Shown here piece by piece: positions 1-7,320 of a stretch of 15,651 bases of DNA. The notes below the pieces were generated by a model. The model saw only the letters and a program-made list of their open reading frames with translations. It ran no database searches and was not told where the DNA came from. Source of the stretch: CAZSXS01 sp964611385 (lineage in GTDB: Bacteria; Bacillota; Clostridia; Lachnospirales; CAYPQA01); the NCBI GenBank assembly GCA_964611385.1, contig CAZSXS010000084.1:1-15651 (forward strand), written 5' to 3'. Made by a program: the position numbers and the translations under genes. Every line of letters starts with the position of its first letter. Position 1 is the stretch's first letter.

Positions 1-95
1 ATAGATTTTTTGCACCTATTATATCATATCTGTGAGATTTTGGACAGGCTCTAAGCAATATAAGAAAGAAACAGGCATGTTTTTGCCTAAATTAT

Positions 96-104
96 GGAGG
101 TGAT
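96..104 (+). promoter_or_regulatory. Shine-Dalgarno site that fixes the start of the first gene
   Basis: GGAGGTGAT matches the anti-Shine-Dalgarno sequence and lies 4 nt before the ATG at 109. An in-frame ATG at 94 overlaps this site and has no ribosome binding site of its own, so 109 is the likely start. Confidence 0.75.
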
Positions 105-108
105 TTTA

Positions 109-582
109 ATGGCGCAGTTTAAACCAGCTACCATATCAAAAGGTGGCTTTGGGTTTTGTAGAATCGTTGTAGCAGGACTTTTGTGGGTAGCTGTAGTTTT
201 TAGACTTGAATTACCTGTTTTGGCAGTCTTTTTAATTATGTTGCTCTCGGCTATATTTAAAGTAGAGAAAGCGCCTCTAATTCTGCTTTACAAGTATACA
301 GTAGAGAAAATCAAACCTGGAAAAAGGGTAATCGTTGATGAAAAAGGAATTTATATTTCGCATTTGGTAGGAGCTCTGTTTTCGATCATTTGCCTACTGT
401 TGCTGCACTTTGCAAACCCCATTATTGCATGGATTGTGACCGGGATATTTGCTATTCTTCAAACATCAGCCGCTTGCGGATTTTGTTCGGCACTTAAATT
501 ATATACTTGTATGACAAGCGGAAACTGTTGTCGTGTTGGTAAGTTTGTGAAAAGGGTGAAAGAAAATGCTGGACATTCATGA
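109..582 (+). CDS. DUF4395-like cysteine-rich membrane protein
   Basis: Predicted 157-aa integral membrane protein with about four hydrophobic segments (residues 17-31, 36-51, 84-101 and 104-121). The last helix runs into a cysteine cluster: CGFC at 123-126, then C134, C140 and C141, followed by a basic tail. A last helix ending in C-x2-C, preceded by a basic loop, resembles the DUF4395 family, which has no established function; that assignment is by eye. The start at 109 is chosen because GGAGGTGAT lies just upstream. Its end overlaps the start of the Lgt-like gene by 17 nt, so the two are probably translationally coupled. The cysteines suggest metal binding or thiol chemistry at the membrane, but this is inference. 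No signal peptide or enzymatic motif is visible. Confidence 0.6.
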   Translation: MAQFKPATISKGGFGFCRIVVAGLLWVAVVFRLELPVLAVFLIMLLSAIFKVEKAPLILLYKYTVEKIKPGKRVIVDEKGIYISHLVGALFSIICLLLLHFANPIIAWIVTGIFAILQTSAACGFCSALKLYTCMTSGNCCRVGKFVKRVKENAGHS

Positions 583-1288
583 GCAGTTGTACGGATATCA
601 AGCCCCTATAATCTTTGGAGTTCCGGCATACACCTTTTTTGTGACTCTGGGCATCCTAGTGGGATTAATCTATTATTTTGCTGACTTAAGACAGCGAAGG
701 CAAGTGAGCGAAGGTGCAGTAAAAATTGTGTTTTCGGCATTGCTTTGTGGCGCAATCGGTGCAAAAATCCCGCTACTGTTTGAAGGACGTAAATGGGTTG
801 AAATCTTATATGGCAAATCCATCGTTGGCGGGCTTATCGGTGGAATGATTGGTGTAATTTTAATTAAGAAGATATACAAAATTAAGTTAAAGCTGGGTAA
901 TGTGATTGCACCAGCAATTGCTCTTGGTATGGCTATAGGGCGCTTGGGCTGTTTCTTTAACGGATGCTGTTACGGAATAATTGCAAGCTGGGGCTTTGAT
1001 TTTGGTGATTCATTTTTGAGATTGCCAACGCAGTTGTTTGAAGTAGCATTTCACTTAGGATCGTTTGTGGGTTTGGTTTATTACAAAAACAAAGTGAAAA
1101 CTCCAGGAATACTTTTCAAATTATACATTTTAGCTTACTTTATATTCAGATTTTTCACTGAGCTTATTCGCGAAAACCCTATAATATGGCTCAATATGTC
1201 GGTTTACCAAGCTATATGTGGATTTGGTATCCTTTATTTCTCAATCGTTTTAGTAAAGGAGAAGAGCAATGGACGAGAACAGCAATAA
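566..1288 (+). CDS. Lgt-like membrane protein (prolipoprotein diacylglyceryl transferase homologue, probably divergent in function)
   Basis: 240-aa polytopic membrane protein with the Lgt family layout. GGLIGG (88-93) fits the family's GGL-GG loop. GRLGCFFNGCCYG (125-137) corresponds to the Lgt signature GR-x-GN-F-x-N-x-E. LPTQLFE (153-159) matches the family's P-[ST]-Q-L-[YF]-E, and FRFFTELIRENP (194-205) matches the C-terminal arginine motif. True Lgt transfers diacylglycerol from phosphatidylglycerol to a lipobox cysteine. Here the signature asparagine and glutamate are both cysteine, giving GC..NGCC, so the chemistry may differ. Lgt-like paralogues with this GC--GCC pattern are known in bacteria, but I do not know of a defined role. 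It starts inside the 3' end of the upstream gene and overlaps the next by 20 nt, so the three form one operon. It is unlikely to be the housekeeping lgt. Confidence 0.75.
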   Translation: MLDIHEQLYGYQAPIIFGVPAYTFFVTLGILVGLIYYFADLRQRRQVSEGAVKIVFSALLCGAIGAKIPLLFEGRKWVEILYGKSIVGGLIGGMIGVILIKKIYKIKLKLGNVIAPAIALGMAIGRLGCFFNGCCYGIIASWGFDFGDSFLRLPTQLFEVAFHLGSFVGLVYYKNKVKTPGILFKLYILAYFIFRFFTELIRENPIIWLNMSVYQAICGFGILYFSIVLVKEKSNGREQQ

Positions 1289-1607
1289 GAACAACAATAA
1301 GGATAATGTGAATATGCAGCCAACAAAAACGAATCCTTTTAAAAATCGAGCATTTTATATCGCGTATTTTCTCACCATTGGGATTTCGTGTGCGATCGCA
1401 TGGATTCTTATGGGAAGCGATAGCTATTGGTTTATCGGAGTAATGCTACTTTGTATACCCTATGCCATTGTTGGGGTAATTGCATGGGCAATAATCAAGA
1501 AAAGGAACAGAGCCGTTGCACTGGGTATATTGTTAGCAAGCTTAACACCGTTTATTTTTGTATTCTTAGGCACAGGTGGTTGTGGCTTATCAACAATTTT
1601 GTCTTGA
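1269..1607 (+). CDS. Small hypothetical membrane protein
   Basis: 112 aa, family not recognised. The first 25 or so residues are polar and rich in Asn and Lys, probably a flexible cytoplasmic tail. Three hydrophobic segments follow (about 29-48, 52-75 and 82-101), with a basic KKRNR loop between the second and third. The protein ends in a glycine-rich GTGGCGL stretch with one cysteine. The start is supported by AAAGGAG about 8 nt upstream, inside the 3' end of the Lgt-like gene. The 20-nt overlap and shared strand indicate co-transcription with the two upstream membrane-protein genes. The overlapping frame at 1427-1618 is judged a shadow because it has no ribosome binding site. Confidence 0.65.
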   Translation: MDENSNKNNNKDNVNMQPTKTNPFKNRAFYIAYFLTIGISCAIAWILMGSDSYWFIGVMLLCIPYAIVGVIAWAIIKKRNRAVALGILLASLTPFIFVFLGTGGCGLSTILS

Positions 1608-1670
1608 TAAAGTGCTAAGCCATGAACGTTTTCAATTTTAGGAAGAGTGGAGCAATAAACACCTTTTTAT

Positions 1671-1707
1671 AAAAAACAGTGACTATTTTGTTAGCCACTG
1701 TTTTTTT
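1671..1707. terminator. Bidirectional intrinsic terminator between convergent operons
   Basis: The stem pairs AAAAAACAGTG with CACTGTTTTTT, with three more pairs (CTA/TAG) after a mismatch. A T-tract follows on the plus strand (1701-1707) and the mirror T-tract on the minus strand. It lies 64 nt after the stop of the plus operon (1607) and 81 nt beyond the stop of the minus operon (1788), so it probably ends both transcripts. Confidence 0.75.
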
Positions 1708-1774
1708 ATTTTGGTATTCATGTAAGTTGAATTTTGATTCATGTCGATTGTCATGTTTCTATACAAATCTACAT

Positions 1775-1814
1775 AAATTTGAAAACTCTAAATAAAATTT
1801 GAAAACTCCAAATA
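1775..1814. repeat. 20-bp tandem duplication across the 3' end of a DUF262 gene
   Basis: Two head-to-tail 20-nt units, 1775-1794 and 1795-1814, are identical at 19 of 20 positions; the difference is T1789 versus C1809. The duplication covers the last codons and the stop (complement of 1788-1790) of the minus-strand gene. Because 20 is not a multiple of 3, the second copy reads in a different frame. Confidence 0.8.
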
Positions 1815-3629
1815 AAAATCTGCATTTGTATCCACAAACACCAATTTGGAAATGTAAAATTTCACATGCCCATATTCGCAATATTTGATATTGATTACTT
1901 TTTTAAGCAAGTCAAGGCGAAAATTTTTCGCATTGGCTTGATTGCAATAGTAAAGCGTTTTGTCTGCATCAATCAGAAAAATTTGTTTGTCATTTCGAAT
2001 GTCTCTGAGTTTGGCTATGAAAAATTTTTCAGTGTTTGATAAAATCTCATGTTGACTTTTGGTTCTCTTATTTATGGTTCTCTTATAAATAATTTTATAA
2101 CACCTATGGCCATCAAGGGTTCTATTGATCGTCTCCCCCAAGTGACTTATGTAGTCTTCATTCTGAATTTCATTCAAATCCTTATCTGGAATTTTTGTAT
2201 CTCCCCCATATAAGAGATGGGCTACGATTTTGTCCAGCTCATTTTCCGGATTGAAGTCTTCTGCCGTCACCAGCTTCATTTTATCAACGGCGATTGTATA
2301 AATGTCATCGAATTGCTGTATACCGCAGTTGAGTAAATTCAAATAATAAAGTGGCACAGGGTAGACAAACTCATTACAAGTATACACCCTAGTAGGCGTG
2401 ATGTACGCAACATCCTCTTTAATGACCATCTGATTCCATAAATTTTTAACGTCACGTACCTTTTCTGGGTATTCCAAGATCGCCCACAGGAGCATATCCT
2501 TCTTTCGATCTGAATTGAGCGCATCCAATTCAAGAGCTTTTATAAAACTGCTGATATAAGAAAAATCCTCAGCCATTAAGTTGAAATATAAGGTGCCAAT
2601 CCAGCGTGTCTCATCTTTTGCTGCGTTATAGTCTTCGACCTTTGCGATTAAGGTGCTACCGCCTTGGCCTGTCAGGTGCTTGGATTGTAGGGCCTTCTCT
2701 AGCTTATTCATTATGGAGATCATTCTTTTTATATCCTTCGCTTCAAGACAATCAATAAAGAGTCTGGCATCCTTCAGGTCTGAGCTGGTGAAGCTTTTAA
2801 GATGCAGCACTTTTTTCCCCAGGCTCCCCGTGCTGAGCGGATTGCATATCTCCTTTTCCCAACAGATCATACGAATGCAATATTCAATGAAACGCATTTC
2901 CATTAATTCTTCCTTGGCAGATTCATCGTCTAGCTGGACTTTTCTGAAGCTGCCAAACAAGTCAAGCCAATCATTATCCACTTTGGAAAACCACAGCTCA
3001 GCAGTTTCTTGCTCAATCAAATTTTCATTTCGAAATTGGTCTACCTTATCATTGAGCAGGCACTTAAAAAGCTCATAGGGAACAATAGGAACGCCACTAT
3101 TGATGTCAATAAAGAATTGCTCGGCTGTTGACAGCTCTCCGCTGACCACCACCCGATCAAATACAACTCGCTTTAAAATATAGTGAAGAAATTCATTTTT
3201 ATCAATATACCTGAGCGTTTGATGGAAGGCTGCTTCAAGAGCCTTCGCGGAATATACAGCGTAGGTTTGATTGGTGTTGTCCGTGGCCTTTTCATAAATA
3301 AAGTTATTGATAGTTGGTCGTTTTTCAAATTCAATCTTCCAGTTCAGGCTTTCGAATTGATTCCCTAACAACCATTTGCTAAGCAAGAAAAGGGTAACGA
3401 CTCGCTGCTGCCCATCGTAGAGTATTTTTTTGTCTGCCTTTTCATAAATGGTTACTGCACTTAATACAAGTTCTTTGTTCTTATCCTCATAAAATTTTGA
3501 AACGATATGCTCAAGGAGTTTATTTTTATCTTTAATAAAACTGCCCATGCAATAGTCACGCTGGATGGTTGGTATAACCAAGGTACTGCTAAACAAATCT
3601 GCCAAGCTCATTTGATTTCTTTCGTTCAT
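1788..3629 (-). CDS. DUF262 (GmrS/ParB-like) domain protein, third gene of the putative defence operon
   Basis: 613 aa from the ATG at 3629, which has GAGGGGG about 9 nt upstream; a TTG at 3638 sits directly on that site and is less likely. The N-terminal DUF262 hallmarks are IPTIQRDY (about 19-26) and YDGQQRVVTLF (71-81). The DGQQR motif lies in the nucleotide-binding/hydrolysis core of this ParB-related fold, as known from GmrSD, BrxU and SspE. The remaining roughly 500 residues are not recognised. I see no H-x2-P motif of a DUF1524 HNH nuclease, which is the usual partner domain. The gene starts 16 nt after the stop of the other DUF262 gene on the same strand, so it is last in the operon. 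It is probably cytoplasmic, with no signal peptide or membrane segment. The role in sensing or regulating a nuclease is inferred from the family. Confidence 0.8.
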   Translation of the reverse strand: MNERNQMSLADLFSSTLVIPTIQRDYCMGSFIKDKNKLLEHIVSKFYEDKNKELVLSAVTIYEKADKKILYDGQQRVVTLFLLSKWLLGNQFESLNWKIEFEKRPTINNFIYEKATDNTNQTYAVYSAKALEAAFHQTLRYIDKNEFLHYILKRVVFDRVVVSGELSTAEQFFIDINSGVPIVPYELFKCLLNDKVDQFRNENLIEQETAELWFSKVDNDWLDLFGSFRKVQLDDESAKEELMEMRFIEYCIRMICWEKEICNPLSTGSLGKKVLHLKSFTSSDLKDARLFIDCLEAKDIKRMISIMNKLEKALQSKHLTGQGGSTLIAKVEDYNAAKDETRWIGTLYFNLMAEDFSYISSFIKALELDALNSDRKKDMLLWAILEYPEKVRDVKNLWNQMVIKEDVAYITPTRVYTCNEFVYPVPLYYLNLLNCGIQQFDDIYTIAVDKMKLVTAEDFNPENELDKIVAHLLYGGDTKIPDKDLNEIQNEDYISHLGETINRTLDGHRCYKIIYKRTINKRTKSQHEILSNTEKFFIAKLRDIRNDKQIFLIDADKTLYYCNQANAKNFRLDLLKKVINIKYCEYGHVKFYISKLVFVDTNADFYLEFSNFI

Positions 3630-3645
3630 GTCTCTCAACCCCCTC

Positions 3646-5154
3646 TTACTCCTCTATGGCTTCCAACTCTATCTCCTGTGCAACCAGGTCTTTAAGCTCT
3701 TTCTCCCTTGCTTCTACATATCTTTGGGCTATGTATTTCCCTGAGCAGTGGATCAGGTCCGCTACGGCGTTGTACTGAACCGGGATGTACACGTTTTTCC
3801 AAAGCTTATCTTTTTTGTCCTGATTTTCCCAGTAGTAGAGCAATTCGGATTCTTGACCTTTATAGGACTCAAAATTAACCAATTGGGATTCAAAGTACTG
3901 GTTGATCATAAAAAGCTCTTTGCCTTTTAGGTTGTATGCGTCTTCGGACTCTTTTAGGTTCCGCTGAGTGATTTTCTTAAAGAGCATCCGATCCAAGCTA
4001 AACTTATGATCCAATATCCTTGCCAAAACTTCGGGCTCTTCCTTCAATTCTGTTTCGATTTCATTCTCATCCAGCAGGCTAAAGAATTTTGTTTTTTCCA
4101 ATTGATGCAGACAAAGAAATGCATTGATGGTTTGATAATAGTTTTTGTCGATACCGCCCTTGATTTCAGTTAGCATACGCCGATAGAAAACCAATCTCCG
4201 TATGATGCTCAGTTCTTTTTCTTTCAACTTAGCCTCATCATAGTGCTCATAGCTCCCTTTTTCATACCCGTATTCGTTTGAACCAAACAGGATATTGAGG
4301 CGGTTTTCTTTAAAACTTTCTGGGTCGGTATATCCACGGCTGACGATATCATAAATCTCGTTTTCTTCACTTGGGCTCTGATACAGTAAAACGGCAATGT
4401 CTTCAAATAGGGCTGAAATCTTTTCTTTATACTGTTCCTCAAAAGGGATTTCCAAGGCATCCGAAATGCTGGTATACAGCGGTGTGAGGGACAAATGGAT
4501 CATAAGCCGAGAACGAATCATATCACAAATCCGAAATTTAATTTTATGACTGTTGAGATTTAAAAACTCACTGACAGGTTCATCCGTTGTGACATGCAAG
4601 AGCAGACTTACTTTTTTATAGATGAAATCTATGAATTTATCCTGTTCACTGAGCTTAAGAATGCTCTCCAACTGTTCCTTGATGCCCAGGTAATTATACA
4701 AGAGCCGTCTTTTATCCGTCAGAGCGGGTGGCTTCAACAGCGCTGCATAAGAGGTCATTTTAGGGAGCTTATCAATGAAGCTGCTTCTAGACTCTGCCTC
4801 CTTCAACAGAAAATCCCGCTCAAACTGCAAGCGAACATATCGTTCCTGCCTTTCTAAAGCCGTGAACATCAAGAGGAGGCTGGTCATCCTTTGCTGTCCA
4901 TCTACGATCTGGATATCATTCTTTTTCGGACTCACATATAGTGTAAAAATCGAAATGGATTTGGGCTTATCACTATGATAAGCCTGCACCAAATCCTTGA
5001 CAAAATCCTCTGTATATTGGCGCGTCCAAACATAATTCCTTTGAAAAATAGGAACGTACACCTTCCCATCTTTACCCTTGTTGGTAATCTCATTCATTTC
5101 TCTAAGCAATTCCCCAACGCTTATTGTTTTGCCGTTCAAGTTGGTATATGCCAT
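3646..5154 (-). CDS. DUF262 (GmrS/ParB-like) domain protein, second gene of the putative defence operon
   Basis: 502 aa. The N-terminus carries canonical DUF262 motifs: VPIFQRNYVW (34-43) and IQIVDGQQRMTSLLLMF (81-97). In GmrSD, BrxU and SspE this domain binds and hydrolyses nucleotide and controls DNA cleavage. The C-terminal 400 residues are mostly helical, acidic and lysine-rich, with no DUF1524 HNH motif that I can find. Together with its downstream neighbour it forms a tandem DUF262 pair of different size and low similarity outside the core motifs, so the two may act as a hetero-complex. The start is supported by GGGAGG 8 nt upstream. It begins 12 nt after the stop of the TIM-barrel gene, with the ribosome binding site in that gap, so co-translation is likely. 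Confidence 0.85.
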   Translation of the reverse strand: MAYTNLNGKTISVGELLREMNEITNKGKDGKVYVPIFQRNYVWTRQYTEDFVKDLVQAYHSDKPKSISIFTLYVSPKKNDIQIVDGQQRMTSLLLMFTALERQERYVRLQFERDFLLKEAESRSSFIDKLPKMTSYAALLKPPALTDKRRLLYNYLGIKEQLESILKLSEQDKFIDFIYKKVSLLLHVTTDEPVSEFLNLNSHKIKFRICDMIRSRLMIHLSLTPLYTSISDALEIPFEEQYKEKISALFEDIAVLLYQSPSEENEIYDIVSRGYTDPESFKENRLNILFGSNEYGYEKGSYEHYDEAKLKEKELSIIRRLVFYRRMLTEIKGGIDKNYYQTINAFLCLHQLEKTKFFSLLDENEIETELKEEPEVLARILDHKFSLDRMLFKKITQRNLKESEDAYNLKGKELFMINQYFESQLVNFESYKGQESELLYYWENQDKKDKLWKNVYIPVQYNAVADLIHCSGKYIAQRYVEAREKELKDLVAQEIELEAIEE

Positions 5155-5166
5155 GTTTATGCCTCC

Positions 5167-7188
5167 CTATTCACTTTTGAGTGTTTGGAAAAGTTCTTCT
5201 TTGATCTGCCTGATTTCAGTTGTTGCAGAATAACTATTCCGGCTATCCGGCCAGTGCAGCTTTTCATTTGCCCAATCAAGGGCATCTAAAATCTCTGTAA
5301 TCTTGGGGGAGACTTCGGTTCCAGCATTTGGCGTATCGGTTTTAAGACGGATGAAATAGGCCGTCATCAACTCTTTAAATTCCCCATCGGACAATTCATA
5401 TTTTTGGACAGCACCCTCCTCCCATTGGCGCAAAAAGATAACCTCCCCATCATAAATGGAACCGGTACTGCCAGAGTAGCTGCTATTCCCCAAGGCCTCA
5501 ATAAATAAAGCTGACAAACTGGCTTCCTCCTTGTCTCGACCGTTCAAGAAGCAACTAAAGTCCAGGGAAAAGTCTTGGATTGTAAAAGAGTCCTTGTCTA
5601 GGCAGCGGAGCTGAAATTGCTGCAATGTCAAGACTTCATCGTCAACCTTCACAAAGTTCAAGGGGGCATTTTTATAGATGTAAATGTGATTCCTTGAACC
5701 GCCATGGAAGTATTTCAGCAAGCAGCGTCCAAAATACTTGCTGGTGGAATATAGGTTGCTGTTGCCTTCGATCTGGGACTTACAGTTTTGCAAGATAGTT
5801 AAAAAGTTGCCTTTGAGTTCCTTTTCGCCATAACAACCATCATCGCAGCGGTATAAGTTTTGATTTCCCTTCCTCCAATAAATATTGTAGTAATAGGCCA
5901 ACCCTTCGAAGCGCAACTCATGATATTGGTCATTAAAGATATAGTAATCCACGGTTTCTTTGGAGACTTCGGGATCTAGGCTTTTTTTCAAGTCCAAGAC
6001 CAGCTGACAATAGCGCATATAATAAACGTAGGCTTGTAATTGCAAAGCATTCAGATTGTAACGCTGCTGCTCCTTTGAAAATGCAAACAGTTTTTTGGGC
6101 AAATGGGAGCGACGGCAGATATAGCTTCGTAATTCTCGTATCCTTTCCCCCAGGACTGAGGCATCGGCTGAGAGAAGATCTTTTGCAAAAATTTCATACA
6201 AGGCACAGAAAAATTGTTTATAGGTATCCTCAGAGACATAGTCCTTAAATTCGCTATGTAAGTAGTTCCAATTGAGCATGAGCTCAATAAATTTAGCAGA
6301 GCCTTTTTCGATGGACTCGCCATCTTCGACTTCTAATGTAATGGGAACGGTGTTAAAAAAGGAAACACACAAGCTTTTGATTTCCTGAAGCTGCCCGCTG
6401 CCTTTAAAGCTTGTCTTCCCATGATTGTACGCACTGTCATAACCGGCCAAGTGAATGAGCTTGACCCATTTTTGATTTTGTTCTGAAAAACTTTTTAAGT
6501 TAAACGCAGCACCTTGGGTTTCTGAAGTAATCAAAGCATGGCAGAAGTCCAAGACGGTACCAAAGCGCCCCTTGGTATTCTCAGCATCTAGCTTGCTACA
6601 GGCTTCCGCTAGGATGGTATTTTCAAATCCGTAGCCACTATTTCGGTTGATTCCATTCTGATTTCTATAGGGCGTAATATTTTCAAAGGCAATATCAATG
6701 TTTTTATATTTCTTCATGAGTTCTACAATCTTTGAAGCTTTATCTGCCAAGAGATTCACTGCATTGGGGGACTGGAAGGGACAGCTGGCTGCATCTGTAC
6801 ACTGAAAGGGACATGTGAAGCCCTGTACATTCCCATTGCAACCCAACACGCAGCCTGTATGAAGGATAACGATCAGCTGATTCCCCTGAACCTCTGCACA
6901 TTCGTTTGCAAACTGACAAATCTTTTTAAACAGCAAAAATTCAGACTCGTTTTGGAGCAGCTCACAAAAGGAGAGGAAATTCGTAGAGCTTACCTGGTCG
7001 CAATCTGTTAGATAAATAGAGCTTGGGCAATGAATGGCTTCAATGACACTCTCATTGCGCTGCAATACCGGTATAAAATCCGTACTCAATTGTTTAAGAT
7101 CATCCCTGCTTAGAAACAATTCAAACTGCTTATAATACTTCACCAAGCCGGGGAGTTGCTTACTGCTAGCCTTTTTTAAAAACCTCAT
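5167..7188 (-). CDS. Endonuclease IV / xylose isomerase-like TIM-barrel protein with an unknown C-terminal domain, first gene of the putative defence operon
   Basis: 673 aa from the ATG at 7188. GGAGGT precedes that ATG, while the in-frame ATG at 7200 overlaps the site and has none. Residues 1 to about 300 read as an AP-endonuclease-family-2 TIM barrel. In order they show H53, H110 (VILHTG), E169 (AFENIT), D214 and H217 (VLDFCHAL), H246 (LIHLAGYD), a D251/H256 segment and E286 (ITLEVED). These line up by eye with the tri-zinc ligands of E. coli Nfo (H69, H109, E145, D179, H182, H216, D229/H231, E261), although the D229/H231 match is loose. A cysteine-rich insert (C113, C117, C126, C130, C136) follows H110 and is not part of Nfo as I know it. 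Residues 310-673 are unrecognised. Endonuclease IV is about 285 aa, so this protein is more than twice as long. It could also be a sugar isomerase/epimerase-like enzyme. Two DUF262 genes follow directly. Confidence 0.65.
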   Translation of the reverse strand: MRFLKKASSKQLPGLVKYYKQFELFLSRDDLKQLSTDFIPVLQRNESVIEAIHCPSSIYLTDCDQVSSTNFLSFCELLQNESEFLLFKKICQFANECAEVQGNQLIVILHTGCVLGCNGNVQGFTCPFQCTDAASCPFQSPNAVNLLADKASKIVELMKKYKNIDIAFENITPYRNQNGINRNSGYGFENTILAEACSKLDAENTKGRFGTVLDFCHALITSETQGAAFNLKSFSEQNQKWVKLIHLAGYDSAYNHGKTSFKGSGQLQEIKSLCVSFFNTVPITLEVEDGESIEKGSAKFIELMLNWNYLHSEFKDYVSEDTYKQFFCALYEIFAKDLLSADASVLGERIRELRSYICRRSHLPKKLFAFSKEQQRYNLNALQLQAYVYYMRYCQLVLDLKKSLDPEVSKETVDYYIFNDQYHELRFEGLAYYYNIYWRKGNQNLYRCDDGCYGEKELKGNFLTILQNCKSQIEGNSNLYSTSKYFGRCLLKYFHGGSRNHIYIYKNAPLNFVKVDDEVLTLQQFQLRCLDKDSFTIQDFSLDFSCFLNGRDKEEASLSALFIEALGNSSYSGSTGSIYDGEVIFLRQWEEGAVQKYELSDGEFKELMTAYFIRLKTDTPNAGTEVSPKITEILDALDWANEKLHWPDSRNSYSATTEIRQIKEELFQTLKSE

Positions 7189-7192
7189 ACCT

Positions 7193-7198
7193 ACCTCC
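7193..7198 (-). promoter_or_regulatory. Ribosome binding site deciding the start of the TIM-barrel gene
   Basis: GGAGGT on the minus strand ends 4 nt before the ATG at 7188. The alternative in-frame ATG at 7200 lies upstream of this site and has no ribosome binding site of its own. Confidence 0.6.
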
Positions 7199-7237
7199 AT
7201 TGGCGCCTACGGCGCACTCAATTAAAACCTCATCCCC

Positions 7238-7266
7238 AATATAGCATTTATAGTAGGACTTATCAA
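7238..7266 (-). promoter_or_regulatory. Candidate promoter for the DUF262/TIM-barrel operon
   Basis: On the minus strand TTGATA (7261-7266) and TATATT (7238-7243) are separated by 17 nt, giving 5 of 6 matches to each sigma-A hexamer. Transcription would begin near 7230 and leave a leader of about 43 nt that carries a short GC hairpin (7203-7215). Confidence 0.5.
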
Positions 7267-7320
7267 TCTTTCCACATTTGCGTTCAATGTCAAAAGGGGA
7301 CAAAGCAAACAAACTGATCA

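Noticed and set aside
73..88. Small hairpin AGGCA/TGCCT before the first gene
   Set aside because: Only five base pairs and no T-tract; too weak to call a terminator or riboswitch. I also found no promoter in 1-108 with acceptable spacing.
566..1288. Calling this gene the housekeeping lgt
   Set aside because: The signature asparagine and glutamate are replaced by cysteines and the neighbours are unlike usual lgt loci, so only an Lgt-like call is supported.
1775..1814. Possible CRISPR or attachment site
   Set aside because: Only two contiguous units without spacers, and no integrase nearby; a simple tandem duplication explains it.
2653..3078. 141-aa plus-strand ORF opposite the last DUF262 gene
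   Set aside because: Antisense shadow rich in Ser and Phe, with no family resemblance; the minus-strand frame carries the conserved motifs.
7288..7293. Perfect TTGACA -35 box on the minus strand
   Set aside because: The hexamer 17 nt downstream (AAGATT) is a poor -10; the TTGATA-17-TATATT pair at 7238-7266 is better.
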